NCBI RefSeq assembly: GCF_031020795.1
Contig: NZ_JAVHJP010000002.1
Coordinates: 372,001-436,000, forward strand
Reading direction: 5' to 3'
Length of the DNA: 64,000 bases
Source: Hydrogenophaga pseudoflava
Lineage (GTDB): Bacteria > Pseudomonadota > Gammaproteobacteria > Burkholderiales > Burkholderiaceae_C
Shown: in pieces, positions 56,776 through 64,000 of the stretch
Numbering within the stretch: the first letter of the stretch is position 1
Layout: every line of letters starts with the position of its first letter
Notes under the pieces: generated by a model
Told to the model about the DNA's origin: nothing
What the model saw: the letters and a program-made list of their open reading frames with translations, nothing else
Database searches by the model: none
Made by a program: the position numbers and the translations under genes

Positions 56776-58863
56776 ATGCCGGATCTCTCTGAAGTCATCA
56801 CGGAAAAGCAAGACGGCACCTTCGTCCGCTTCCCCGATTCCCCGTTCGAACTGTTCCAGCCGTACCCGCCGGCCGGCGACCAGCCCACGGCGATCGCCGG
56901 TCTGGTGGAAGGCATTGAGGACGGCGAGGTGTTCCAGACCCTGCTGGGCGTGACCGGCTCGGGCAAGACCTTCACCATGGCCAACGTGATCGCCCGCATC
57001 GGGCGCCCGGCCATTGTGTTCGCGCCCAACAAGACGCTGGCCGCGCAGCTGTATTCCGAATTTCGCGAGTTCTTCCCCAAGAACGCGGTCGAGTACTTCG
57101 TCAGCTACTACGACTACTACCAGCCCGAGGCCTATGTGCCGCAGCGCGACCTGTTCATCGAGAAGGACAGCGCGATCAACGAGCACATCGAGCAGATGCG
57201 GCTGAGTTGCACCAAGAGCATCCTGGAGCGGCGCGACGTGGTGATCGTGGCCACCGTCTCGGCCATCTACGGCATCGGCAAGCCCGAGAGCTATCACCAG
57301 ATGGTGATGACGCTGCGCGTGGGCGACAAGGCCGGCCAGCGCGACCTGATCGCGCAGCTGGTGCGCATGCAGTACAGCCGCAACGAGCAGGATTTCAGCC
57401 GCGGCAAGTTCCGCGTGCGTGGCGACACCATCGACGTGTTCCCGGCCGAACATTCCGAGATGGCGATCCGCATCGAGCTGTTCGACGACGAGGTGGAAAG
57501 CCTGCAGCTGTTCGATCCGCTCACGGGCAAGGTGCGGCAGAAGATCCCGCGCTTCACCGTCTACCCCAGCAGCCACTACGTGACGCCGCGCGAGCAGGTG
57601 CTCAGCGCCGTGGAAGCCATCAAGGAGGAGCTGCGCGAGCGGCTGGCGCAGCTGGTGGGCATGGGCAAGCTGGTGGAGGCGCAGCGGCTGGAGCAGCGCA
57701 CCCGCTTCGACATCGAGATGCTCAGCGAGGTGGGGCACTGCAAGGGCATCGAGAACTACTCGCGCCACCTGGCCGGCAGCGCGCCGGGCGACCCGCCGGC
57801 CACGCTGACCGACTACCTGCCGCGCGACGCCATCATGTTCCTGGACGAGAGCCACCAGATGATCGGCCAGCTCAACGCCATGTACAACGGCGACCGGCAG
57901 CGCAAGACCACGCTGGTCGAGTACGGTTTCCGCCTGCCCAGCGCGCTCGACAACCGGCCGCTGAAGTTCGAGGAGTTCGAGGTGCGCATGCGGCAGTGCA
58001 TCTTCGTCTCCGCCACACCGGCTGACTATGAGAAGACCCACGCCGGGAACGTGGTGGAGCAGGTGGTGCGCCCGACCGGGCTGGTCGATCCGGTGGTCGA
58101 GGTGCGGCCCGCCACACACCAGGTCGACGATGTGCTGCAGGAAATCCGGCTGCGGGTGGAGCAGGCTGAGCGCGTGCTCATCACCACGCTGACCAAGCGC
58201 ATGGCCGAACAGCTCACCGACTACCTGACCGAGAACGGCGTCAAGGTGCGCTACCTGCACAGCGACGTCGACACGGTCGAGCGGGTGGAGATCATCCGCG
58301 ACCTGCGGCTGGGCGCCTTTGACGTGCTGGTGGGTATCAACCTGCTGCGCGAAGGCCTGGACATTCCCGAGGTGTCCCTGGTGGCGATCCTGGACGCCGA
58401 CAAGGAAGGCTTCCTGCGCGCCGAGCGCAGCCTGATCCAGACCATCGGTCGCGCGGCGCGCAACCTCAACGGCAAGGCCATTCTCTACGCCGACCGCATC
58501 ACCGACTCGATGAAGAAAGCGATGGACGAAACCGAGCGGCGCCGGGCCAAGCAGATCGCGTTCAACGAAGCGAACGGCATCACGCCCAAGGGAGTGGTCA
58601 AGCGCATCAAGGACCTGATCGACGGGGTGTACAGCGAGAAGGCCGGCCGGGAGGCCGACCGCCTCGCGGCCGCGAGCGCGCAGCAGGCCGACCTGGAGGC
58701 GCTGGACGAAAAGGACGCTGCGCGGGAGATCAAGCGGCTGGAAAAGCAGATGCTGGAGCACGCGCGCAACCTCGAATTCGAGAGGGCCGCGTCCGTGCGC
58801 GACCAGCTGGCTCGCCTCAAGGAACGGCTGTTCGGTGCCGCAGGAGAGGACAAGGTGGCCTGA
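56776..58863 (+). CDS. uvrB: UvrABC excinuclease subunit B
   Basis: Helicase-like damage-recognition subunit of nucleotide excision repair. 695 residues (family 670-700). Walker [20 protein letters not shown], the beta-hairpin [21 protein letters not shown], the RPTGLVDP motif and [17 protein letters not shown], then QTIGRAARN. The C-terminal UVR domain contacts UvrC ([29 protein letters not shown]). ATG 56776 fits the family; the open frame upstream is antisense to the aminotransferase. Probably monocistronic. Confidence 0.98.
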   Translation: MPDLSEVITEKQDGTFVRFPDSPFELFQPYPPAGDQPTAIAGLVEGIEDGEVFQTLLGVTGSGKTFTMANVIARIGRPAIVFAPNKTLAAQLYSEFREFFPKNAVEYFVSYYDYYQPEAYVPQRDLFIEKDSAINEHIEQMRLSCTKSILERRDVVIVATVSAIYGIGKPESYHQMVMTLRVGDKAGQRDLIAQLVRMQYSRNEQDFSRGKFRVRGDTIDVFPAEHSEMAIRIELFDDEVESLQLFDPLTGKVRQKIPRFTVYPSSHYVTPREQVLSAVEAIKEELRERLAQLVGMGKLVEAQRLEQRTRFDIEMLSEVGHCKGIENYSRHLAGSAPGDPPATLTDYLPRDAIMFLDESHQMIGQLNAMYNGDRQRKTTLVEYGFRLPSALDNRPLKFEEFEVRMRQCIFVSATPADYEKTHAGNVVEQVVRPTGLVDPVVEVRPATHQVDDVLQEIRLRVEQAERVLITTLTKRMAEQLTDYLTENGVKVRYLHSDVDTVERVEIIRDLRLGAFDVLVGINLLREGLDIPEVSLVAILDADKEGFLRAERSLIQTIGRAARNLNGKAILYADRITDSMKKAMDETERRRAKQIAFNEANGITPKGVVKRIKDLIDGVYSEKAGREADRLAAASAQQADLEALDEKDAAREIKRLEKQMLEHARNLEFERAASVRDQLARLKERLFGAAGEDKVA

Positions 58864-58956
58864 CGGCGTGCCGCACAATACCGGCCGAGGCGCCGCGCTG
58901 GGGTCGGCATCCAGGTGCCAGGTCGCGGTGCCCGCAACAAGTCTTTTCGTTCACGC

Positions 58957-59652
58957 ATGAACACCGCACCGCGAGCGTTGCAGCAGTCCGCACAGACGGA
59001 CGATGACACGCGCATCTACCTGATCGAAGACGATCCCGCCATCCTTCCGTTTGTGCGGCAGGCCTTCCAGTCCCGGCCGCAGTGGCAACTGGTCGGCGTG
59101 TCGGTCAGCCGTCACCACGCGCTGGAGCACGCGCTGCACGCCAACGCCAATGTGTTTCTGGTCGACCTCGGTCTGCCCGACGGGCGGGGCGAGGATCTGC
59201 TGCACTGGCTGGCCGTCGAACACCCCGACGCCGAGTTGCTGGTGTTCACCGTGTTCGGAGACGAGTCCCGCCTCGTGGCGGCGTTGCAGGCCGGTGCGAC
59301 AGGCTATGTGCTCAAGGGCTGTGCGCCCGAGGAGCTGATCACCGCCATTGAGCAGATCCGGGCCGGCGGCGCACCGATTTCCCCCTTGCTGGCGCGGATG
59401 CTGCTGCGGCAGTTCCGCTGGGTGCAGGATGCACCGGCTGCTGCCCAGGAGCTCCAAGAGGTGCTGCTGTCGGACCGGGAGACCGAGGTGCTCCGGCTGG
59501 TGGCTCAGGGCTATGTCAACAAGGAGATTGCCCAGCGGCTGTGCATATCGCCCGCCACGGTGGGCTCCCACATCAAGAACCTCTACCGCAAGCTGGCGGT
59601 TCACAGCCGGGTCCAGGTGGTCCGCGCCGCCCAGGAGCGGGGGTTGCTGTGA
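58957..59652 (+). CDS. NarL/LuxR-family response regulator
   Basis: 231 residues from ATG 58957. Receiver domain with acidic pocket IEDDPA and phospho-acceptor D70 (VFLVDLGLPDGRG); FTVFGDESRLV and GYVLKG complete it. The C-terminal LuxR helix-turn-helix reads LSDRETEVLRLVAQGYVNKEIAQRLCISPATVGSHIKNLYRKL. It pairs with the histidine kinase that starts at 59649 and overlaps its stop. Targets unknown; no NarL-type site identified here. Confidence 0.94.
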   Translation: MNTAPRALQQSAQTDDDTRIYLIEDDPAILPFVRQAFQSRPQWQLVGVSVSRHHALEHALHANANVFLVDLGLPDGRGEDLLHWLAVEHPDAELLVFTVFGDESRLVAALQAGATGYVLKGCAPEELITAIEQIRAGGAPISPLLARMLLRQFRWVQDAPAAAQELQEVLLSDRETEVLRLVAQGYVNKEIAQRLCISPATVGSHIKNLYRKLAVHSRVQVVRAAQERGLL

Positions 59653-61592
59653 GCCGGGCAGGCGCCCTGACGCGGCGGCTGCTGGCAACGCCGGCCTACT
59701 GGTGGGCGGGCATGCTGCTGGCGGTGGGCATCGCTGGTCTGGTCTGGGTCTCGCGCACCAGTGCAGTCGAGGGCGCCCAGGTGGTCCGGCAGGCCCAAGT
59801 GGAGCGCCTGCAGGCGGGCGTCCTGCAGGTGTCCGAGGTGGTGCTTCCGCATGTCTGGGACGACCAGACGCCTCGCTGGGACGGCGAAGCGCGGTACAGG
59901 TTGCCTTGGCCCGCCGGCCTGTCCTACAGCGATGGCGACCAGGCCCCGCTGGCCATGCTGCTCCCGCGGGTCGGAGCGCGGTACCGGGTGTGGCTCAACG
60001 GCCAGGAGGTGGCCGACCGGTTCTGGTCGTACGACGGTTTCGTGGACACCTCGCTGGTGCCCCAGATCGTGCAGCTGCCGCGCGCCTGGCTGGCGGCCGA
60101 GCCGGCGGACAACCGGATCGAGATCGAGGTGCGTGGTCAGCCGTTGCGCAAGAGCGGCCTGTCGCAGGTGCAGATCGGCCTGGCCGATGCGCTGGTCCAG
60201 CGCCACGCCGACCTGATGTGGTGGCAGGTCTACGTGACCTGGATGGTGGCCGCCGTGTCGCTGATGCTGGGTCTGATGGCCCTGCTCCTGTGGCTGAACA
60301 CCCGCGAACGGCTTTTCGGCCTGCTGGCCGCGGCGACCTTCGCCTGGGCGGTGCGGCTGGGGCTGACGCCGCTGGAAACGCCGCCGATGTCCTTCGAGCT
60401 CTGGTACTACCTGCAGAAGCTCTCGTTCACGGCCTACTGCGGATTCCTGTATCTCTTCATGTGGGACCTGTTCGACTACCGGCAGGGCCTGATCCGCAAC
60501 TTTGTGCACGGGCTGTTGTGGCTCGGTCCCTTCTGGCTGGCGGTCACCGTGTACTTCAGCAGCTACGCCATGTACCAGCTCTGGATGGCGGTCATCACGC
60601 TGACGTCGGCGGTGGCGCTCGTCAAGCTGTTCCACCGGGCGCGCTGGGGGCTGGATGCCAACCAGCGGCTCACCATCGTGTTTGGTGCCGCCACCATGGC
60701 CACCGGAGTGCGGGACTTCGCGGTGGTGAACATGGGGCTGCCCGGCGATGCCGACATCCGCTGGATGACCGTGGGGTCGCTGATGCTGATGTACGCCCTG
60801 GGCTGGGTGCTGGTGCGCAGGGTGTCGGCGGCCATGGAGCAGGTCCGGCTGCTCAACGCGGAGCTCTCGCGCAAGGTGGGCGAGCGCGAAGGTGAGCTGC
60901 AGCGGCTGTTCGAGCGTCTGCGTCTGGTGGAGAGCCAGCGCGTGCTGGAGGCCGAGCGCCGCCGCCTCACGCGCGACATGCACGATGGCCTGGGCAGCCA
61001 GCTGGTCCAGGCGCTCAACGTGGTCCGCGGCAGTGGACCCCATGTCGACACCTCGGCGATGGCCGCCATGCTTCACCATGCGCTGGAAGACCTGCGCATG
61101 ACCCTGGACTCCCTGGAACCCATGGACGGGGACCTGCCGACCATCCTGGGCACCTTGCGGCAGCGCATTGCGCCGGCGATGCAGGCGGCGGGCGTGGAAC
61201 TGGTGTGGCAGGTGGAGGAGGTGCCTCCGATTCCGGGCCTGGAGGCCCGGGGCGTGCTGCATGTGTTCCGCTGCCTGCAGGAGGTGTTTGCAAACGTGCT
61301 CAAGCACGCGCGGGCGCGGCGGGTCACTGTGAGCACCCGTGATCTGGGTGAGCAGGTCGAGCTTTGCGTGTCCGACGATGGTGTGGGGCTGGGGCGGCTC
61401 GACGACGGTTCGACCGGCGGCGGAGGGCGGGGAATGGGCAACATCCGTCTCAGAGCGGCCGAACTCGGTGTGGAGGTGCTGTTCGAGGACGCGCAGCCCG
61501 GTACAAGAGTGAGGTTCCTCTTCCCGGTGCCGCGGGCCGACGCACAGCCGGCCCGACCAGAGGCTGGACAGTCCGGAGTGGTCCAAGCCTGA
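59649..61592 (+). CDS. NarX/DegS-type sensor histidine kinase with 7TMR-DISM-like sensor
   Basis: 647 residues, GTG start (59649) overlapping the regulator's stop (GTGA). Helix at ~10-34, a periplasmic beta domain (~40-185), seven helices (190-392), a coiled coil (393-435), and a HisKA_3 dimerisation domain with phospho-acceptor H445 (LTRDMHDGLGSQ). The ATPase domain follows with SDDGVGLG and GRGMGNIRLRAAELG. The input layout matches carbohydrate- or nucleotide-sensing 7TMR-DISM proteins; ligand unknown. It phosphorylates the adjacent regulator, probably its only partner. Confidence 0.92.
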   Translation: MSRAGALTRRLLATPAYWWAGMLLAVGIAGLVWVSRTSAVEGAQVVRQAQVERLQAGVLQVSEVVLPHVWDDQTPRWDGEARYRLPWPAGLSYSDGDQAPLAMLLPRVGARYRVWLNGQEVADRFWSYDGFVDTSLVPQIVQLPRAWLAAEPADNRIEIEVRGQPLRKSGLSQVQIGLADALVQRHADLMWWQVYVTWMVAAVSLMLGLMALLLWLNTRERLFGLLAAATFAWAVRLGLTPLETPPMSFELWYYLQKLSFTAYCGFLYLFMWDLFDYRQGLIRNFVHGLLWLGPFWLAVTVYFSSYAMYQLWMAVITLTSAVALVKLFHRARWGLDANQRLTIVFGAATMATGVRDFAVVNMGLPGDADIRWMTVGSLMLMYALGWVLVRRVSAAMEQVRLLNAELSRKVGEREGELQRLFERLRLVESQRVLEAERRRLTRDMHDGLGSQLVQALNVVRGSGPHVDTSAMAAMLHHALEDLRMTLDSLEPMDGDLPTILGTLRQRIAPAMQAAGVELVWQVEEVPPIPGLEARGVLHVFRCLQEVFANVLKHARARRVTVSTRDLGEQVELCVSDDGVGLGRLDDGSTGGGGRGMGNIRLRAAELGVEVLFEDAQPGTRVRFLFPVPRADAQPARPEAGQSGVVQA

Positions 61593-61615
61593 GCGAAACA
61601 CTGGGCTATTGGTGT

Positions 61616-61640
61616 ATACTCGATAAAAACAGTCGGATAC
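61616..61640 (+). promoter_or_regulatory. IscR-binding site overlapping a TATACT -10 box
   Basis: Bases 61616-61640 match the type 1 IscR consensus (ATASYYGACTRWWWYAGTCRRSTAT) at 21 of 25 places, by my hand alignment. TATACT (61615-61620) at its edge fits a -10 box for iscR, so bound IscR would block its own promoter. Confidence 0.75.
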
Positions 61641-61761
61641 CGAGTTGACGTTGCAGCCACCCTGTGTGGCTCGGGTGGGTGGAGAAGCGGTTGAACGTGT
61701 GCCCAGAAGGCAGACGGTGCAACCATCAACGGCAGCCAAACCTCACGAACAGGAGCACCCC

Positions 61762-62298
61762 ATGCGCCTCACGACCAAAGGCCGCTTCGCGGTCACCGCC
61801 ATGATTGACTTGGCTCTGCGCCAGAACAACGGTCCCGTCACGCTGGCTGCCATCAGCCAGCGCCAGCAGATTTCGCTGTCCTATCTCGAGCAGCTGTTCG
61901 GCAAACTGCGCCGTCACGAACTGGTGGAGTCGACCCGGGGTCCCGGCGGCGGCTACACCCTGGGCCGCAAGGCCGCGGAAATCACGGTCGCGGACATCAT
62001 CGTCTCGGTGGACGAGCCGATCGACGCCACCCAGTGCGGGGGCAAGGAAAACTGCCTCGGCGAAGGCAACCGCTGCATGACCCACGAGTTGTGGGCCCAG
62101 CTGAACGCCAAAATGGTGGACTTCCTCGACTCGGTTTCGCTGCAGTCGCTGGTGGACGAACAGATCGCCAAGGGCGTGGTGGTGGAGAACGCACCCATGA
62201 TTAAGCGGGCAATCTCCAGCGCCCCGGTGGTCAAGCCGATCCGCGTCAATGCGCCGAACTCGGTGTTCGCGCTCGGAGGCGCGGCCCTCTCCAAATGA
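61762..62298 (+). CDS. iscR: Fe-S cluster-sensing regulator IscR
   Basis: Rrf2-family repressor of the isc operon in its [2Fe-2S] form. 178 residues. Winged-helix MRLTTKGRFAVTAMIDLALRQ, SLSYLEQLFGKLRRHELVESTRGPGGGY; cluster ligands C92, C98, C104 and H108 (C-x5-C-x5-C-x3-H). AGGAG lies just before the ATG. First gene of iscR-iscS-iscU, with its own likely operator upstream. The C-terminal ~25 residues are a non-conserved tail. Confidence 0.96.
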   Translation: MRLTTKGRFAVTAMIDLALRQNNGPVTLAAISQRQQISLSYLEQLFGKLRRHELVESTRGPGGGYTLGRKAAEITVADIIVSVDEPIDATQCGGKENCLGEGNRCMTHELWAQLNAKMVDFLDSVSLQSLVDEQIAKGVVVENAPMIKRAISSAPVVKPIRVNAPNSVFALGGAALSK

Positions 62299-62300
62299 GC

Positions 62301-62324
62301 GGGGCCGGTGCCCGCACCGGTCCC
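62301..62324 (+). other. hairpin in the iscR-iscS spacer
   Basis: GGGGCCGGTG (62301-62310), loop CCCG, CACCGGTCCC (62315-62324), ten pairs with one G-U. No T-tract. It starts two bases after the iscR stop. In E. coli a structure here protects iscR mRNA while the rest is degraded; a similar role here is inferred. Confidence 0.55.
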
Positions 62325-62400
62325 GAGCCAGATCTGTCCGCCCATTCAGGGCAGGCTTTCATCCGGTCCCACGATTCCAAATAACTCAAGAACTGTCGCC

Positions 62401-63618
62401 ATGAGCACGCCGCATTTCCCGATCTACATGGACTACAGCGCCACCAATCCCTGCGACCCGCGGGTGGTGGACGCGATGATCCCCTGGTTGCGCGAACACT
62501 TCGGCAATCCGGCCTCGCGCAGCCACGCCTGGGGCTGGGAGGCCGAGAAGGCCGTCGAAACCGCCCGCGAGCAAGTGGCGGCCCTGATCCACGCCGATCC
62601 GCGCGAAATCGTCTGGACCTCGGGGGCCACCGAGTCCAACAACCTTGCCCTCAAGGGGGCCGCGCACTTCTACAAGACCAAGGGCAAACACCTCATCACG
62701 GTCAAGACCGAGCACAAGGCCGTGCTGGACACCTGCCGCGAACTGGAGCGCCAGGGCTTCGAGGTCACCTACCTCGACGTGCAGGCCGACGGGCTGGTCA
62801 ACCTGGATGCGTTCAAGGCCGCGATCCGCCCCGACACCATCCTGGCTTCGGTCATGTTTGTGAACAACGAGATTGGCGTGATCCAGGACATCGCGGCGAT
62901 CGGTGCGATCTGCCGAGAGAAAGGCGTGATCTTCCATGTGGACGCGGCGCAGGCCACCGGCCGGGTGGACATCGACCTCACGAGCCTGCCGGTCGACCTG
63001 ATGAGCCTGACCAGCCACAAGACCTACGGTCCCAAGGGCATCGGTGCGCTGTACGTGCGCCGCAAGCCGCGCATCCGCATCGAGGCGCAGATGCACGGCG
63101 GTGGCCACGAGCGTGGCATGCGCTCGGGCACACTGCCCACCCACCAGTGCGTGGGCATGGGCGAGGCCTATCGCATTGCGAAGGCAGAGATGCACGAAGA
63201 AAACAAGCGGATTCGCGCGCTGCACGACCGCATGGTGGCGGGTCTGAAGGACATCGAAGAGGTGTTCATCAACGGCCACGAGACGCAGCGCGTGCCGCAC
63301 AACCTGAACATGAGCTTCAACTACGTCGAGGGCGAGTCGCTGATCATGGGCATCAAGGGCCTGGCGGTGTCGTCGGGCTCGGCCTGCACTTCGGCCAGTC
63401 TGGAGCCCAGCTACGTGCTGCGCGCCCTGGGCCGCAGCGATGAACTGGCCCACAGCAGTCTGCGCATGACCATCGGCCGCTGGACCACCGAAGAAGAAAT
63501 CGACTACGCGATCGCCACCATCAAGGACAACGTCGCCAAGCTGCGCGAGTTGTCTCCCTTGTGGGAAATGTTCAAGGACGGCGTTGATCTGTCCACCATT
63601 CAGTGGGCCGCCCACTGA
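62401..63618 (+). CDS. iscS: cysteine desulfurase
   Basis: PLP enzyme that takes sulfur from cysteine for Fe-S clusters and tRNA thiolation. 405 residues, near E. coli IscS (404). PLP-binding K207 ([10 protein letters not shown]) and the mobile catalytic C329 ([10 protein letters not shown]) are present at the expected places, with [10 protein letters not shown] and the [14 protein letters not shown] start. Second gene of the isc operon, 22 bases before iscU. Confidence 0.97.
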   Translation: MSTPHFPIYMDYSATNPCDPRVVDAMIPWLREHFGNPASRSHAWGWEAEKAVETAREQVAALIHADPREIVWTSGATESNNLALKGAAHFYKTKGKHLITVKTEHKAVLDTCRELERQGFEVTYLDVQADGLVNLDAFKAAIRPDTILASVMFVNNEIGVIQDIAAIGAICREKGVIFHVDAAQATGRVDIDLTSLPVDLMSLTSHKTYGPKGIGALYVRRKPRIRIEAQMHGGGHERGMRSGTLPTHQCVGMGEAYRIAKAEMHEENKRIRALHDRMVAGLKDIEEVFINGHETQRVPHNLNMSFNYVEGESLIMGIKGLAVSSGSACTSASLEPSYVLRALGRSDELAHSSLRMTIGRWTTEEEIDYAIATIKDNVAKLRELSPLWEMFKDGVDLSTIQWAAH

Positions 63619-63639
63619 ACGTCTGAAGGAGAAAACATC

Positions 63640-64000
63640 ATGGCCTATTCTGAAAAAGTCGTTGACCACTACGAAAACCCCCGCAACGTCGGCTCGTTCG
63701 ACAAGGGCGACGAGTCCGTCGGCACCGGCATGGTCGGTGCTCCCGCCTGTGGCGACGTAATGAAGCTGCAGATCAAGGTCAATCCGCAGACCGGAGTGAT
63801 CGAGGACGCGCGTTTCAAAACCTACGGCTGCGGTTCGGCCATTGCCTCCAGCTCGCTGGTGACCGAATGGGTCAAGGGCAAGACGCTGGACGAGGCGGCC
63901 GCGCTGAAAAACAGCGAAATCGCCGAAGAGCTGGCGCTGCCGCCGGTGAAGATCCACTGCTCCATCTTGGCCGAAGACGCGATCAAGGCCGCGGTGGACG
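63640..64000 (+). CDS. iscU: Fe-S cluster scaffold IscU (3' end outside window)
   Basis: Scaffold on which IscS and partner proteins build [2Fe-2S] clusters. 120 codons are visible, of about 130 expected, so only the C-terminus is missing. It opens MAYSEKVVDHYENPRNVGSF and has the three conserved Cys: GAPACGDVMKL (C37), YGCGSAIASSS (C63) and KIHCSILAEDAI (C106). AAGGAG lies before the ATG. Cut by the window edge, not broken. Confidence 0.97.
   Translation, partial: MAYSEKVVDHYENPRNVGSFDKGDESVGTGMVGAPACGDVMKLQIKVNPQTGVIEDARFKTYGCGSAIASSSLVTEWVKGKTLDEAAALKNSEIAEELALPPVKIHCSILAEDAIKAAVD

Overview
The window is an ordinary chromosomal stretch of a high-GC betaproteobacterium. Protein content and gene order (cbb3 oxidase cluster with Fnr and HemN, thrS-infC-rpmI-rplT-pheST-ihfA, phaCAB behind pgeF, methylmalonyl-CoA mutase next to propionyl-CoA carboxylase, the isc operon) fit Burkholderiales, most likely Comamonadaceae and perhaps near Hydrogenophaga; the genus is an inference. 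No prophage, IS element, CRISPR array or rRNA operon was seen.

1-7.6 kb: the end of ccoN, then ccoO-ccoQ-ccoP-ccoG, a short FixH-like protein and a small membrane protein, convergent with fnr. A perfect FNR box lies between fnr and hemN, followed by a TauE/DsbD_2-like membrane protein. This is a microaerobic respiration block. 7.6-14 kb: an EamA transporter, isocitrate lyase (aceA) with an operator-rich promoter, a DUF4189 lipoprotein, and a two-gene glycosyltransferase operon whose first gene is a GT4-GT2 fusion. 14-22.4 kb: the translation operon thrS-infC-rpmI-rplT-pheS-pheT-ihfA, a MerR-type regulator and tRNA-Pro(GGG). Ahead of thrS is a 14-codon leader ORF with three Thr and three Phe codons, followed by an intrinsic terminator: an apparent dual-amino-acid attenuator matching the two tRNA synthetases of the operon. 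infC appears to start at AUA.

22.6-31 kb: a membrane PQQ glucose-type dehydrogenase, a Nudix hydrolase, and a minus-strand five-gene operon: Rieske oxygenase, glutamine-synthetase-like ligase, [2Fe-2S] ferredoxin, FAH-family hydrolase and a TRAP solute-binding protein. It looks like a catabolic route for an unidentified amine or aromatic. 30.9-34.8 kb: an AMP-phosphorylase-type thymidine phosphorylase, a PRPP-synthetase-like protein, maleylacetoacetate isomerase and PgeF, all joined by 1-4 base overlaps. 35-41.5 kb: phaC-phaA-phaB, dusA, an FKBP isomerase and a Dyp peroxidase. 41.5-49.9 kb: a GntR regulator divergent from scpA-meaB-pccB-pccA and a VOC epimerase candidate, the propionyl-CoA to succinyl-CoA route, with two large inverted repeats between pccB and pccA.

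49.9-64 kb: a cupin, a hypothetical protein, a chemoreceptor with a C-terminal Cache-like domain, a stand-alone RnfB-like ferredoxin, the PHB depolymerase phaZ, an aspartate/tyrosine aminotransferase, uvrB, a NarL-type two-component pair, and iscR-iscS-iscU (cut by the window end). Much of the window concerns acetyl-CoA and propionyl-CoA flux: the PHB cycle (phaCAB, phaZ), the glyoxylate shunt (aceA) and the methylmalonyl route. A TTGC-N3-GCAA motif is found upstream of both phaZ and aceA.
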